Shown in pieces: positions 1 through 8,347 of a stretch of 39,409 bases of DNA. The notes under the pieces were generated by a model that searched no databases, was not told the DNA's origin, and saw nothing but the letters and a program-made list of their open reading frames with translations. The DNA is from Myxococcales bacterium. GTDB lineage: Bacteria > Myxococcota > UBA796 > SXON01. Location of the stretch: contig SHYX01000043.1 of NCBI GenBank assembly GCA_009692585.1, positions 1 through 39,409 on the forward strand, read 5' to 3'. Position 1 is the first letter of the stretch. Each line of letters begins with the position of its first letter. The position numbers and the translations under genes were made by a program.

Positions 1-533
1 AGCTCCAGCTCGACGAAGGGCTCGGCGCGGACGCGCTGATCGCCGGCGTGGCTGACCAGGAGCAGCCAGTAGGCGCCCTCGCGACGGTAGACCTCGAGGG
101 TCTGTTGATCGGAGGCGACCAACCACACATGGCCCACGCCCGCGGCGGCGTAAAGCGGCCTCTTCAGCAGCCGGTCGCGCCGGCCGTTCGACGGGGAGAG
201 CACCTCGCACACGCAGTCGGGCACCAGCGTGATGGCGGCGGTGTTCGGCACCTCCGGGAGGCGCGCGCGGCGCCAGCCGGCGATGTCGGGGACGAGGACG
301 TCTTCGCCGAGGTGCAACTCCGGCTCGAAGAGGATGATCCACCCGCCCGGTCCGGGTCCACGCCGCCGCCCGAACGCCCCCAGGATGTCGGCGCCCACCT
401 GCGTTCCGGAGAACGCGTGCTTCGGCGCCGGTCGGGGGCTCACGAGGACCTCGCCGCCGATGATCTCCCCGATCACATGCGGCGGCAGCCGGCGGAGATC
501 GTCGTACGCGCCCACGCGGCGGGCTTCGGACAT
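1..533 (-). CDS. Uma2 family endonuclease (3' end beyond window)
   Basis: Read on the minus strand from ATG at 531-533, the frame stays open to the window edge, giving about 177 residues. It has the Uma2 (DUF820) pattern: a helical N-terminus ending VIGEIIGGEVLVSP, then LVPDIAGWRR near residue 95, then CEVLSPSN followed by RDRLLKRPLYAAAGVGHVWLV. In this family these pieces build a PD-(D/E)XK restriction-like nuclease core with the acidic residues in PDIAG and CEVLSP. Cellular role of Uma2 proteins is poorly known; many are spread through genomes as orphan copies. The start lies 17 bases after the stop of the cytochrome c gene on the same strand, so the two may be co-transcribed. The C-terminus is missing only because of the window edge. 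Family call is firm, function is not. Confidence 0.85.
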   Translation of the reverse strand, partial: MSEARRVGAYDDLRRLPPHVIGEIIGGEVLVSPRPAPKHAFSGTQVGADILGAFGRRRGPGPGGWIILFEPELHLGEDVLVPDIAGWRRARLPEVPNTAAITLVPDCVCEVLSPSNGRRDRLLKRPLYAAAGVGHVWLVASDQQTLEVYRREGAYWLLLVSHAGDQRVRAEPFVELE

Positions 534-550
534 GACCTATGGTGCCTCGC

Positions 551-865
551 TCACCGCAAGTACGCAGCCAAGGCGTCGATGTCGCCGGCCAGCTTCGGTA
601 GGGGCTGCATCACCGCCGACGGGCGCTTCGGGGTGTACCCGGGCGGGTAGGTGGCGGTGAGCACGCGCGCCGCAAGCAGCTCGCGCGACGAGCCCTTCAC
701 TTCGGGGCCGAGGCCGCCGACCTTGGCCGGGTCGATGTTGTGACAGGCGATACAGTTGCCGAGGTAGACCGAGCGACCGCGTTCGGCCTCGGCAGAGAGC
801 GCCGGTGCCTCGGAAGGGGCGGAGGAGCAGGCAAACAGGGCGTTGGCCATAAGGACGGACAGCAT
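551..865 (-). CDS. small c-type cytochrome, lipoprotein-like
   Basis: A 104-residue protein with one haem c site, CIACH at residues 38-42, and a plausible distal Met at 86 (VMQPLP), the layout of a class I monohaem cytochrome c. The N-terminus is short and ends in a lipobox-like LFAC (Cys13), so it is probably a membrane-anchored periplasmic electron carrier; Met6 is an alternative start. It is transcribed divergently from a PuuD-like urate hydroxylase membrane protein that begins 64 bases away. In full-length PuuD proteins the membrane domain carries its own C-terminal cytochrome c, so this gene may supply the missing electron acceptor in trans. That pairing is inferred; the cytochrome call rests on the visible motif. 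Confidence 0.85.
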   Translation of the reverse strand: MLSVLMANALFACSSAPSEAPALSAEAERGRSVYLGNCIACHNIDPAKVGGLGPEVKGSSRELLAARVLTATYPPGYTPKRPSAVMQPLPKLAGDIDALAAYLR

Positions 866-929
866 CGCCTTCGGCTAACCGCCTCCCCCCGACTCGGGAT
901 AGCTTGCGCGCACCCCCCCCGGAGTCCCC

Positions 930-1625
930 ATGTCGATCTTCACCCAGGACGGCTCGCTCTTCCTGTTGCGCCTGACCCACATCCTGGCCGGCGTCACCTG
1001 GATCGGCCTCTTGTACTACTTCAACTTCGTGCAGGTCCCCTACTTCGGCGAGACCAAGACCGGCCTCGGCACCGGGGAGTTCCGCAAGCTCGTCCAGCGC
1101 GCCCTCTGGTACTTCCGCTGGGCGGCGATGCTCACCTTCCTCTCGGGCCTCACCATCTACATGATGACGTTGCACCTGGGCCAGGAGGCGATGGGTAGCT
1201 GGGGCACCAAGATCAGCGCCGGCATGACCTTCGGCATCCTGATGTTCCTCAACGTGTGGTTGGTGATCTGGCCCAACCAGAAGATCGCGATCGCCAGCGC
1301 CGAGTCGGTTGCGGGCGGTGGCGCGGCCGACCCCAACGCGGCGGCCGCCGGCGGCAAGGCTTTCCTCGCGTCGCGGACCAACACCTTGTTCTCGATCCCG
1401 ATGCTGTTCTTCATGGTCGCGGCGAGCCACTTCCCTGGCCTCGACGCCGACAAGGGCATGGCGGGCCTCGGCATCGTCACGCTCCTCGCGCTCGCGCTCG
1501 AAGCCAACGCGCTCTTCGGCAAGAAGGCTGTCGGCCCCTCCAAGATACTGGAGACGGTTCCCGCGGTGGTGCACTCCGGGCTCGCCTTGACGGTGATCTG
1601 CTATCTGGCGTTGGAACTGACCTGA
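930..1625 (+). CDS. puuD-like: membrane urate hydroxylase-like protein (PuuD N-terminal domain)
   Basis: A 231-residue, very hydrophobic protein with about six membrane segments. The start HILAGVTWIGLLYYFNFVQ (residues 17-35) and the late NTLFSIPMLFFMVAASH (about 151-167) match the urate oxidase N-terminal domain (Urate_ox_N, formerly DUF989) of the membrane-bound urate hydroxylase PuuD, which converts urate to 5-hydroxyisourate. Classical PuuD continues into a C-terminal cytochrome c; this protein stops after the membrane part. A separate cytochrome c is encoded divergently next door. ATG at 930 has a CGGAG-like ribosome site about 6 bases upstream. No other purine genes are visible in the window, so the substrate is unproven; it could be a membrane redox protein of another pathway. 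Confidence 0.75.
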   Translation: MSIFTQDGSLFLLRLTHILAGVTWIGLLYYFNFVQVPYFGETKTGLGTGEFRKLVQRALWYFRWAAMLTFLSGLTIYMMTLHLGQEAMGSWGTKISAGMTFGILMFLNVWLVIWPNQKIAIASAESVAGGGAADPNAAAAGGKAFLASRTNTLFSIPMLFFMVAASHFPGLDADKGMAGLGIVTLLALALEANALFGKKAVGPSKILETVPAVVHSGLALTVICYLALELT

Positions 1626-1974
1626 GGCTTTGGGGGCAACGCGCCGGCGCTGGCCGCGTGCGTTGACCAAGGCGCTGGGCGCGTTGCGGCGGAGCGGGGG
1701 CCCCGACGGCCACTCCGGCGCGGGAGTCGGGCTGAACTGGTAGTGCTGGCTGGGCTCAGGATGGGCACGCTTCAGGATTTTACCGGATCGATCGTCAACC
1801 ACCAGCTGTTGACCTGTCGGCGGCGCGGGGCCGCTTCCTTGCCGGGCGGGGATGGTGGAAACCGTCCCCACACCCGCCGGTACGCGTCACAGGACGGTAG
1901 TTCGTACCTGTTGACCTGCTGGAGCTTCAAGGGGACGGGTCGGCGGCCCAGCAGGTCCGTGTCGACCGGGTGAC
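1626..1974. other. gene-free stretch with a short direct repeat
   Basis: About 350 bases between the urate hydroxylase-like gene and a decayed lipoprotein gene. No frame here looks like protein. The 11-base word CTGTTGACCTG occurs at 1806-1816 and again at 1908-1918. The stretch probably contains the original promoter region of the decayed gene that follows, plus debris. I see no tRNA, convincing terminator or transposon end. Confidence 0.4.
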
Positions 1975-2545
1975 ATGGTGACCACACTCCCGTTCCTACT
2001 GGCGGTGCTCCTCGGCTGCGAAACCACCACCAACCCGAGGAATGTGTCACACGCTATGCCGACGCCGACGGCGACGGGCACGGCGATGCCTTGCGGCCGC
2101 TGTCCTGTTCCGAGGAGGCGGTGGCGCCGGCCGAGGCAGGCGACGACGGTGACGACCGGGATGCCAGCGTCCACCCCGACGCAGACGAATCTGACACTCC
2201 TTACGACGGGATCGACAACGACTGCGATGGCGGTCGCTGACGGAGGCGACACGGTGTGTGTCGGCCCCGGAACCTACGTGGACAACGTCCACTTCAATGG
2301 CAGGGATGTCAAACTCATCGGCGTGGCCGGACGAGATGCGACCACCATCATGGGGGCCGACCTCGGCTCGGTCGTGAGCTTCGACAATCGCGAGGGCCCA
2401 GACGCCACGCTCCGCGGCGGCCTGGGACCTGACGCTGGGCGCCAGCTCCACGCTTCGGGACGCGGGCGATCCGGCGATCCTCGACGCCGACGGCACGCGC
2501 TCCGACATCGGCTCACGCGGGGGGCCGCTGGGGCTGGACTGGTAG
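1975..2545 (+). pseudogene. decayed MopE-type / beta-helix lipoprotein
   Basis: Three frames together spell one ancestral protein. It starts at ATG 1975 with a lipoprotein signal ending LLAVLLGC. Near 2036 the sense shifts to the frame holding YADADGDGHGDA (2055-2090) and DASVHPDADES...YDGIDNDCDG, the DxDxDG calcium-type repeat of MopE-like proteins, which then hits TGA near 2238. The first frame resumes with GDTVCVGPGTYVDNVHFNG, a right-handed beta-helix (pectin-lyase-like) repeat, and after about 2410 another shift gives GDPAILDADGTRSDIGS and a TAG at 2543-2545. At least three indels or deletions are needed, and the protein is much shorter than intact relatives. Sequencing error cannot explain all the missing parts. 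Such surface lipoproteins are common in Myxococcota. Confidence 0.7.
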
Positions 2546-2573
2546 CGCTCGGTCGGCGCGGCGCGTCGACATG

Positions 2574-4016
2574 TCAGTCCGCGCGCAGGCCGCCCACCGA
2601 CACCGCCACGCTCACCTGATGCCGTAGGCGGTCGTTCCCCGCGGTGAAGTTGGCGCCCTCGACCGAGGTCAGCACGTACCCCCCGCTGAGCCACCATCGT
2701 TCTACGAGCACGTCCGCGCCGAGCCCGCCGCGCCACTGCTCCTCTTCGGTGGGCAGGGCAACGACCGAGTCGGCCCGGACATCTACGACCCCCACTCGGC
2801 GCACGTGGTCGCCCCAAGCGCGCGCCCGCCACGCGTCGCCCCAGACCGAGACCTTCCCGGCGTACGTCTCGCTGTCGGGGCCTCCGTGGTGACCGAGCAC
2901 CCGGCCGTTCTGCGTGAACCCCTCGTGGTACACGCGGTGACCGACGTACCAGCGGAACAGGTCGTCCATCAGCCGCGTGTACTCTCCGGTCACGACCACC
3001 GGCCCCAGGGCCAGCTCGCCACCATACTGGTTGCCCACCCCGGCAAGCTGGGGAAAGTCGAACCCGTCCGTCTCGGGGACGATGAGGTCCTCACCGCCGT
3101 ACTCCCACCAGCCCGACAGGTGGCCGAAGGGGGCGCCGAGCCACTTGTGCAGGGGGAGGTTCACCTTGAGCACGATCGTCGCCAGCTCGTCCTGGTCGGG
3201 GAGGAGCTTGTCCGGGTCGTCGGAGCGGTGGGGCTCGCTGGGGATGAGGAGTTGGCCCAAGTCCGGGGCCGGGCGCCCCTCGCCGGCAAAGATGGACAGC
3301 CGGTTGAGGCCGAGCTCGACGACCGGGTAGGGCGACCAGCGGAAGTCCATCATCAACAGGCCAGGAAGCGTCACGTCGGTGCGAGGCTCGGTCAACAGGC
3401 CGACGCCGACTTCAGCGCGGAAGCGACCCGCCCTGGTGAGCACCCCGGGCAGGTGCCCGTCGACGCCGCCGTTGAGCATCCACGGCGCTTCCGCGTTGTC
3501 CGACAAGAGCAGCGTGCCGTTCTGCCCGGCCCCCATCCAGCGGTCCTGGTGGCCGAGGCCGAGCCAGCCGCTGCCGCGATCGTAGCCCACCCACAGCTCG
3601 TCCAGCCGCGCCACCGGCGCCAGGCCGGGGCCGGCGTCCAGGCCCACGCTGGGCGCCGCGCGCAGGACCATCGGGCCGGCGTAGAGCACCGCGCGGGCGC
3701 CGGCGCGGATGCCGACCATCCCGTCGAAGCTGTCCCCCGACGCGTTGTCCGGGGTGGCGTCGCCTGCGTCCAGGACCAGGGTGGGGCGCACCTCCCAGCG
3801 GGGGGCGGCGGTGCGCGCACACGCGGCGGCCAGCAGCTCGCGCACCCAGGCGCTGCCCGTGGCGCAGTCGCCAAGCTGCCAGGCGGCGCGCCCGTCGCTC
3901 TCGGGGGCCAGCCCGGTGAAGGCGTCGAGGCCGTCGTCGAGCACGCGGCGGGCGACCTCGGCGCGAGCGACGTCGTCGTCGGGGGCGGCGGCGGCGAACG
4001 CGACGGCCAGGAGCAC
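2574..4016 (-). CDS. Wzi-like capsule assembly outer-membrane protein
   Basis: A 480-residue protein starting at GTG (4014-4016) with a short Ala-rich signal sequence. The central motif GHQDRWMGAG followed by TLLLSDNA (about residues 155-175) is the signature of the capsule assembly Wzi family (GxQxWWGPG...SNNA in relatives), and the rest alternates short beta strands with turns as expected for an outer-membrane beta barrel. Length fits the family. Wzi proteins bind group 1 capsule or related exopolysaccharide at the outer membrane and help anchor it to the cell surface. The gene is alone on its strand, divergent from the PNGase F-like lipoprotein with 50 bases between starts, so both promoters must lie there. 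A link with the glycan genes at the other end of the window is only suggestive. Confidence 0.7.
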   Translation of the reverse strand: MLLAVAFAAAAPDDDVARAEVARRVLDDGLDAFTGLAPESDGRAAWQLGDCATGSAWVRELLAAACARTAAPRWEVRPTLVLDAGDATPDNASGDSFDGMVGIRAGARAVLYAGPMVLRAAPSVGLDAGPGLAPVARLDELWVGYDRGSGWLGLGHQDRWMGAGQNGTLLLSDNAEAPWMLNGGVDGHLPGVLTRAGRFRAEVGVGLLTEPRTDVTLPGLLMMDFRWSPYPVVELGLNRLSIFAGEGRPAPDLGQLLIPSEPHRSDDPDKLLPDQDELATIVLKVNLPLHKWLGAPFGHLSGWWEYGGEDLIVPETDGFDFPQLAGVGNQYGGELALGPVVVTGEYTRLMDDLFRWYVGHRVYHEGFTQNGRVLGHHGGPDSETYAGKVSVWGDAWRARAWGDHVRRVGVVDVRADSVVALPTEEEQWRGGLGADVLVERWWLSGGYVLTSVEGANFTAGNDRLRHQVSVAVSVGGLRAD

Positions 4017-4066
4017 CGCCGGCCGGTATCATCCCCGACCGGGTCGCGTCCGCGCTACGCTGGCGC

Positions 4067-5680
4067 ATGATCCTGACCCTGCTCTTCGCCGCGTGCACGG
4101 GCATGCCCGTGGATTCCGATGACTTGTCTCCGACGGACTCTGGGGCCGGCGACACCGCTGACTCCGCTGACTCCGGCGACACCGGCGACACCCCCTCCCG
4201 CTGCGACGAGCTGGGCCTTCCCGAGCGGCCGTGGGACCCCTCCGGCGTCACCGCGGCCTTCGACGAGGTGGTGCCCGACCTGACGCTCGCGGGGCTCGAC
4301 GACACCACGATCACGCTGTCGGAGCTGTGGTCGGGCTGTGAGGCCGTGGCCTTCGTGGTGCTGCGCGCCGGCTACCCCAGCCTCGACACCAAGATGCAGA
4401 TTCGCACGTGGATGGAGGGCGCGCCGGCCACGACCCACTGGGTGTTCCTCGTGGACGAGGGCAGCGAGGCCGCGCGTGTTGCCCAGCTCGACGCCTTCCG
4501 GGCCGAGATCACCGACATCGCCGACAAGGAAGCGGAGAGCGCGGATTTCTGGGCCAGCCATGCCCATTACAGCCCCGAGAAGTTCAGCAACACCGACACC
4601 TGGATCGATGAGATCGAGAACGCCTGGGACGGATACCCGCTCAACCTCGGGGTGGACCGCCTCCAGCGGCTCCGCGAGTTCGGCTCGCTGGCGGACCCGG
4701 CGACGGGCTGGGAGACCGCGCCCGCCACCTTCCTCAACTACGAAGCGCGGCATTGGGCGGCCCAGGCCGCGCTCCAAGACCGGCTCGACGCCCAGACCGC
4801 GACGGTCATTCGGGCGTTCGACAACACCGGGGAGCGCCAGGCGAACGTGGAGTTGCCCGACGCGGCGACCATGGCCACCTTCGACACCCTCGAGCTCGAC
4901 ATGCAGTTCATCTGCAACGGCCACCCCGACACCGTCGGCTGCGGCGAGTGGGACTACCTGGCCTACGCCTACCTCTGCGACGAAACGGACACCTGCACCG
5001 AGATCGCCCGGTACATCACCGCCTATGCACGACCAGGCCGCTGGGTGGTCGACGCCACCCCCTTCCTGGCGCTGATGTCGTCGGGCGGCACCCACAGCTT
5101 CCGGGTCGACAGCGCCAACGCCCCGCTGATCACCTTGGACCTGCGCTTCAGCAACCAGGGTCGCGGCACACGCCCCCTCGGCATCGAATACCTCTACAGC
5201 GGCGGGAGCTTCAACGAGAGCTACAACGCCACCCGCGAGCCGCACACCTTCACCCCGCCCGAGGGCACGACCCGGGTCGAGGTCATGGCGCTCGTCACCG
5301 GACACGGGTACGGAAAAGACGTGGCGAACTGCGCCGAGTTCTGCAACCACGAGCATGAGTTCACGGTGAACGGAGCCGACAGCTGGACGCTGGACTTCCC
5401 CGAGGCCGACGTCCTGTACGGCTGCGCCGACCAGATCGAGGCCGGAACGGTGCCCAACCAATATGGAACGTGGATCCTGGGGCGGGGCGGCTGGTGCCCC
5501 GGCAAGCAGGTCGATCCCTGGAGCGCGGACATCACCGCGTCGGTGGACCTCACCGGGCCCAACGAGCTGGTCTACCGCGGGCTGTACGAGGGGGTGGACT
5601 ACGTTCCGGAGCCCTACGACTCCGGCTCGGGGTTCGGCGCCGGCATCGTCGCCAACACCTGGCTGGTGTACTGGCAGTAG
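4067..5680 (+). CDS. PNGase F-related lipoprotein with redoxin-like N-terminal region
   Basis: A 537-residue lipoprotein: signal MILTLLFAAC with lipobox Cys10, an Asp/Ser/Thr-rich linker (about 13-45), a middle region (about 50-250), then a peptide-N-glycosidase F-like catalytic part. The latter shows CGEWDYLAY (the GEWD holds the Asp that is catalytic in PNGase F), GGTHSFRVDSANAP, CNHEHEFTVNG and GTWILGRGGWCPGKQVDPW near the end, matching both PNGase F jelly-roll domains. These enzymes cut the amide bond between Asn and N-glycans. The middle region opens VPDLTLAGLDDTTITLSELW, which resembles an AhpC/TSA-type redoxin, but I see no CxxC. Exported and probably surface-exposed. Substrate may be eukaryotic glycoprotein from prey or environment; this is inference. 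Confidence 0.8.
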   Translation: MILTLLFAACTGMPVDSDDLSPTDSGAGDTADSADSGDTGDTPSRCDELGLPERPWDPSGVTAAFDEVVPDLTLAGLDDTTITLSELWSGCEAVAFVVLRAGYPSLDTKMQIRTWMEGAPATTHWVFLVDEGSEAARVAQLDAFRAEITDIADKEAESADFWASHAHYSPEKFSNTDTWIDEIENAWDGYPLNLGVDRLQRLREFGSLADPATGWETAPATFLNYEARHWAAQAALQDRLDAQTATVIRAFDNTGERQANVELPDAATMATFDTLELDMQFICNGHPDTVGCGEWDYLAYAYLCDETDTCTEIARYITAYARPGRWVVDATPFLALMSSGGTHSFRVDSANAPLITLDLRFSNQGRGTRPLGIEYLYSGGSFNESYNATREPHTFTPPEGTTRVEVMALVTGHGYGKDVANCAEFCNHEHEFTVNGADSWTLDFPEADVLYGCADQIEAGTVPNQYGTWILGRGGWCPGKQVDPWSADITASVDLTGPNELVYRGLYEGVDYVPEPYDSGSGFGAGIVANTWLVYWQ

Positions 5681-5845
5681 GGCGGGGCGGCTCAGCTTCC
5701 CGGCGCGATGCGCCCGTGCAGCCCTGCGTTCCGACGAAGCTCCGCAGACGCGTTCCGAGCAATCTTGCAGGTAGTCGTCGGGCCGGGCGCGCTCGCAGGC
5801 AAACGCAACGACCGCGACAAGCGTGACCCGACGCGCCAGGGTCAC
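5681..5845 (-). other. possible small lipoprotein start, coupled to upstream gene
   Basis: The minus strand has a GTG at 5843-5845 whose bases overlap the TGA stop of the preceding gene (GTGA arrangement, typical of coupled genes). It reads VTLARRVTLVAVVAFAC, a good short lipoprotein signal with Cys17, followed by ERARPDDYLQDCSERVCG. The frame then runs on far into the antisense of the PNGase F-like gene, where composition becomes Arg/Gly/Val-rich and unconvincing. Either a small lipoprotein lost its true stop by an indel near 5700-5720, or the signal-like start is chance. A one-base shift there would terminate at a TGA near 5700. Confidence 0.3.
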
Positions 5846-6423
5846 AGCGGCACCGGCTGGCGCTGCGTCGGCAGCTCGTCCGGCGGAAGCGGGCCATCCC
5901 CCAGCCCGGGACCATCTCCCGCGCCCAGACCAGGGATGTCGAACCGTAGCTTCGGCGGGGGCGGGACGTAGAACTCCGGCACCATCCCGTGCGTCGTCCA
6001 GTCGCGTGAAGCGGGCTCCTCAGCCGGTGCCTCGGGACAGGAAGGCCCGAAGCGGATGGAGGCGGCGCTCTCTTTGGCGTCGTGAGGGCACAGGTCGCCG
6101 TGGGCGAGCGAGAAACTCCACACGAGGCCATGGTTCAGGGACCAGAGCTGACAGTGGAGGCCCTCCACAGTGAGGGGATGACACTCGAGGTCGCCGCCTT
6201 CCTCGGAGAATCCGAACCACCACGAGTTGCCGGCGGTGTAGTCGAAGCGGGCCTGCGCACGACCGGCATCGGCGGCCGTCGATACGTCGAGCGTCGGAAG
6301 CCAGGCCGTGTAAGGGGCCACGGCAACGCCAGCATGTAGCTGGGGGCGCGGCAGTCCAAACTTCGCCCACATCCGATGGCGGAAGGCGTCGCTGTCGAGG
6401 TACATCCCGCAGGAAAGTTTCAC
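5842..6423 (-). CDS. hypothetical protein, start disturbed
   Basis: A 193-residue protein of unknown function beginning at a GTG (6421-6423) that lacks a ribosome site. Composition looks natural: FRHRMWAKFGLPRPQLHAGVA, SWWFGFSEEGGDLECHPL, and a Pro/Gly-rich C-terminus. Several Cys (ECH, LHCQL, LCPHD, PSCPE) may form disulphides. The only good start signal nearby, GGAGGGAGA followed by ATG at 6473-6475, is in another frame that gives an Arg-rich, unlikely protein after about 17 codons. The simplest reading is a one-base indel near 6423, so the gene may be a recent pseudogene or the read has an error. It follows mnmG on the same strand after about 120 bases. Confidence 0.5.
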   Translation of the reverse strand: MKLSCGMYLDSDAFRHRMWAKFGLPRPQLHAGVAVAPYTAWLPTLDVSTAADAGRAQARFDYTAGNSWWFGFSEEGGDLECHPLTVEGLHCQLWSLNHGLVWSFSLAHGDLCPHDAKESAASIRFGPSCPEAPAEEPASRDWTTHGMVPEFYVPPPPKLRFDIPGLGAGDGPGLGDGPLPPDELPTQRQPVPL

Positions 6424-6544
6424 ACCGAACGCCCAACGCGAGGGGGGTGCTGACGACTCGGGACTGGAAGCTCATTCTCCCTCCGGTGTGGTGAAGGAGC
6501 CCACCAGAATGGCAACCTACCGTCGTGCGAGTTGGCGAGAAAAA

Positions 6545-8305
6545 TCAACCGTTCCCGGCCTCTCCCGGCGCCCGCCCCCGCGCCCGCACCAGCGCCATCG
6601 TCAACACCTGGACCGCCGCCGGCGTGACGCCGGGAACCCGACCGGCAGCGCCAAGCGTGGTGGGCCGGGCCGCCATCAGCCGCTCCCGTGCCTCGGTTGA
6701 GAGGCCGACCACCGTGGCCAGCTCGACCCCGTCGAGCGAAATGGCCTCGAGCGTACGCGTTTGCTCCTGCCGCACCCATTCGCGGGCGATGTAGCCGGCG
6801 TACTTCAGGTCGATCTCCACCTGCTCGGCGGCCTCTTCGTCGGCATCCGGGAAGACGTCGCGCCAGGTCAGTTCGGGGCGGCGCAGGCGCTCCGGCGCGG
6901 TGGCGGCGAGGGCGTCGATGGTGGCGGCCTTCTGCTGAAAGCGCGACCACGCCGCATCCGACAGCAGGCCGGCGTCGTGAGCGAGCGGCATCAGACGGCG
7001 GTCGGCGTTGTCCTCGCGCAGGGTCAGGCGATGTTCCGAGCGGCTCGGGAACATCCGGTACGGCTCGCCGCCCACGCCGCGGCTGGTCAGGTCGTCGATC
7101 AGCACCCCGATGCAGGCCTGGTCGCGTCGTAAGACCAGGGGCACGCCCGCGGCGTTGACGCCGGCGACGAGGCCCTGGGCCGCGGCCTCCTCGTAGCCGC
7201 TGGTGCCGTTGACCTGGCCCGCGAAGTACAGCCCGGGCAGCGCTGGGAACTCCAAGGTCGGGCCGAGTTGGGTCGGATCCACGTAGTCGTACTCCACCGC
7301 GTAGCCGTACTGCAGGATCGTGGCGGCTTCCAGGCCTTCGATCGAACGAATCATCGCGAGCTGCGCCGCGGCGGGCAGGCTGGTGCTGGTGCCGTTGACG
7401 TAGATGCGGTCGGTGTCGAGCCCTTCCGGCTCCAGGAAGAGCTGGTGGCGGTCCTTGTCGGGAAAGCGGGTGACCTTGTCCTCGATGCTCGGGCAATACC
7501 GAGGACCACGGCCGGTGATCGCCCCTGAGTACAGCGGGGACTCGCCAAGGTGGTCGCGGATGGTCTGGTGGGTGCGCTCATTGGTGAATGCGACGAAGCA
7601 GTCACGACGCGGCAAGCGGGAGGTCGGCGGGGAGAACGAGAAGTGACCGCCGGGGAGCGCGTCCGGCTGGGGTTGCAGCCGCTCCCAGGCCACCGTGCGG
7701 CCGTCCAGCCGCGGCGTGGTGCCGGTCTTGAGCCGCCCGAGCCGGAGACCGAGCCGCGCCAACGACACCGACAGCGAGTGCGCCGCCCCTTCGCCCACCC
7801 GCCCGCCGACGCGCTGCTCGGCCCCGCAGTGCATCACTCCCCCCAAAAACGTACCCGTCGTCAACACGACGGCCCCGGCGGTGAGCACGCTGCCATCGGC
7901 CAGACGGAGCCCCGCCACCCGCCCCGCGCGCTCGACGACCTCGGCCGCCTCGCCCTCCACCACGACGATGCCCGCTCCAATGATCTCCCGCGCCATCGCG
8001 CCCGGGTACCGATCGATGTCCACCTGGGCGCGCGAGGCCTGAACGGCCAGGCCCTTCCGGGTGTTGAGGCGCCGGAACTGGATGGTCGAGGTGTCGGTCA
8101 CGCGCGCCATGGCCCCGCCGAGCGCGTCGATCTCCCGGACGAGGGTGCCCTTGGCCAGCCCGCCGATGGCGGGATTGCAGCTCAATCGGCCGAGCTGGTC
8201 GCCCGACAGGGTGATGAGCGCGACGCGCTGCCCCAGGCGCGCGGCGGCCAGCGCCGCTTCGCACCCGGCATGACCCCCGCCCACCACCAGCACGTCGACC
8301 ACCAT
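6545..8305 (-). CDS. mnmG: tRNA uridine 5-carboxymethylaminomethyl modification enzyme MnmG
   Basis: A 586-residue FAD protein. With MnmE it installs the carboxymethylaminomethyl group at wobble uridine 34 of tRNAs reading two-fold codon boxes. Family marks: dinucleotide-binding [10 protein letters not shown] (residues 8-17), [12 protein letters not shown] (about 42-53), [25 protein letters not shown], and the second FAD-contact [20 protein letters not shown]. The C-terminal helical domain that meets MnmE is present but the whole protein is somewhat shorter than the usual 620-630 residues. ATG at 8303-8305 is 42 bases from the divergent lipoprotein start. No rsmG or parAB genes follow as in many genomes; the neighbour downstream is an unknown protein. 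Confidence 0.97.
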   Translation of the reverse strand: MVVDVLVVGGGHAGCEAALAAARLGQRVALITLSGDQLGRLSCNPAIGGLAKGTLVREIDALGGAMARVTDTSTIQFRRLNTRKGLAVQASRAQVDIDRYPGAMAREIIGAGIVVVEGEAAEVVERAGRVAGLRLADGSVLTAGAVVLTTGTFLGGVMHCGAEQRVGGRVGEGAAHSLSVSLARLGLRLGRLKTGTTPRLDGRTVAWERLQPQPDALPGGHFSFSPPTSRLPRRDCFVAFTNERTHQTIRDHLGESPLYSGAITGRGPRYCPSIEDKVTRFPDKDRHQLFLEPEGLDTDRIYVNGTSTSLPAAAQLAMIRSIEGLEAATILQYGYAVEYDYVDPTQLGPTLEFPALPGLYFAGQVNGTSGYEEAAAQGLVAGVNAAGVPLVLRRDQACIGVLIDDLTSRGVGGEPYRMFPSRSEHRLTLREDNADRRLMPLAHDAGLLSDAAWSRFQQKAATIDALAATAPERLRRPELTWRDVFPDADEEAAEQVEIDLKYAGYIAREWVRQEQTRTLEAISLDGVELATVVGLSTEARERLMAARPTTLGAAGRVPGVTPAAVQVLTMALVRARGRAPGEAGNG

Positions 8306-8347
8306 GCCGCGGTGTTATCCTCGACGGGAGCGGGCTACGATGGGCTC

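Noticed and set aside
1626..1745. Frame ending GVGLNW before TAG, similar to the end of the decayed beta-helix gene
   Set aside because: The shared words are too short and the frame upstream is unlike protein.
4055..5845. Long antisense open frame (about 600 codons) over the PNGase F-like gene
   Set aside because: Gly/Val/Arg-rich shadow typical of GC-rich DNA; only its first 40 codons might be real.
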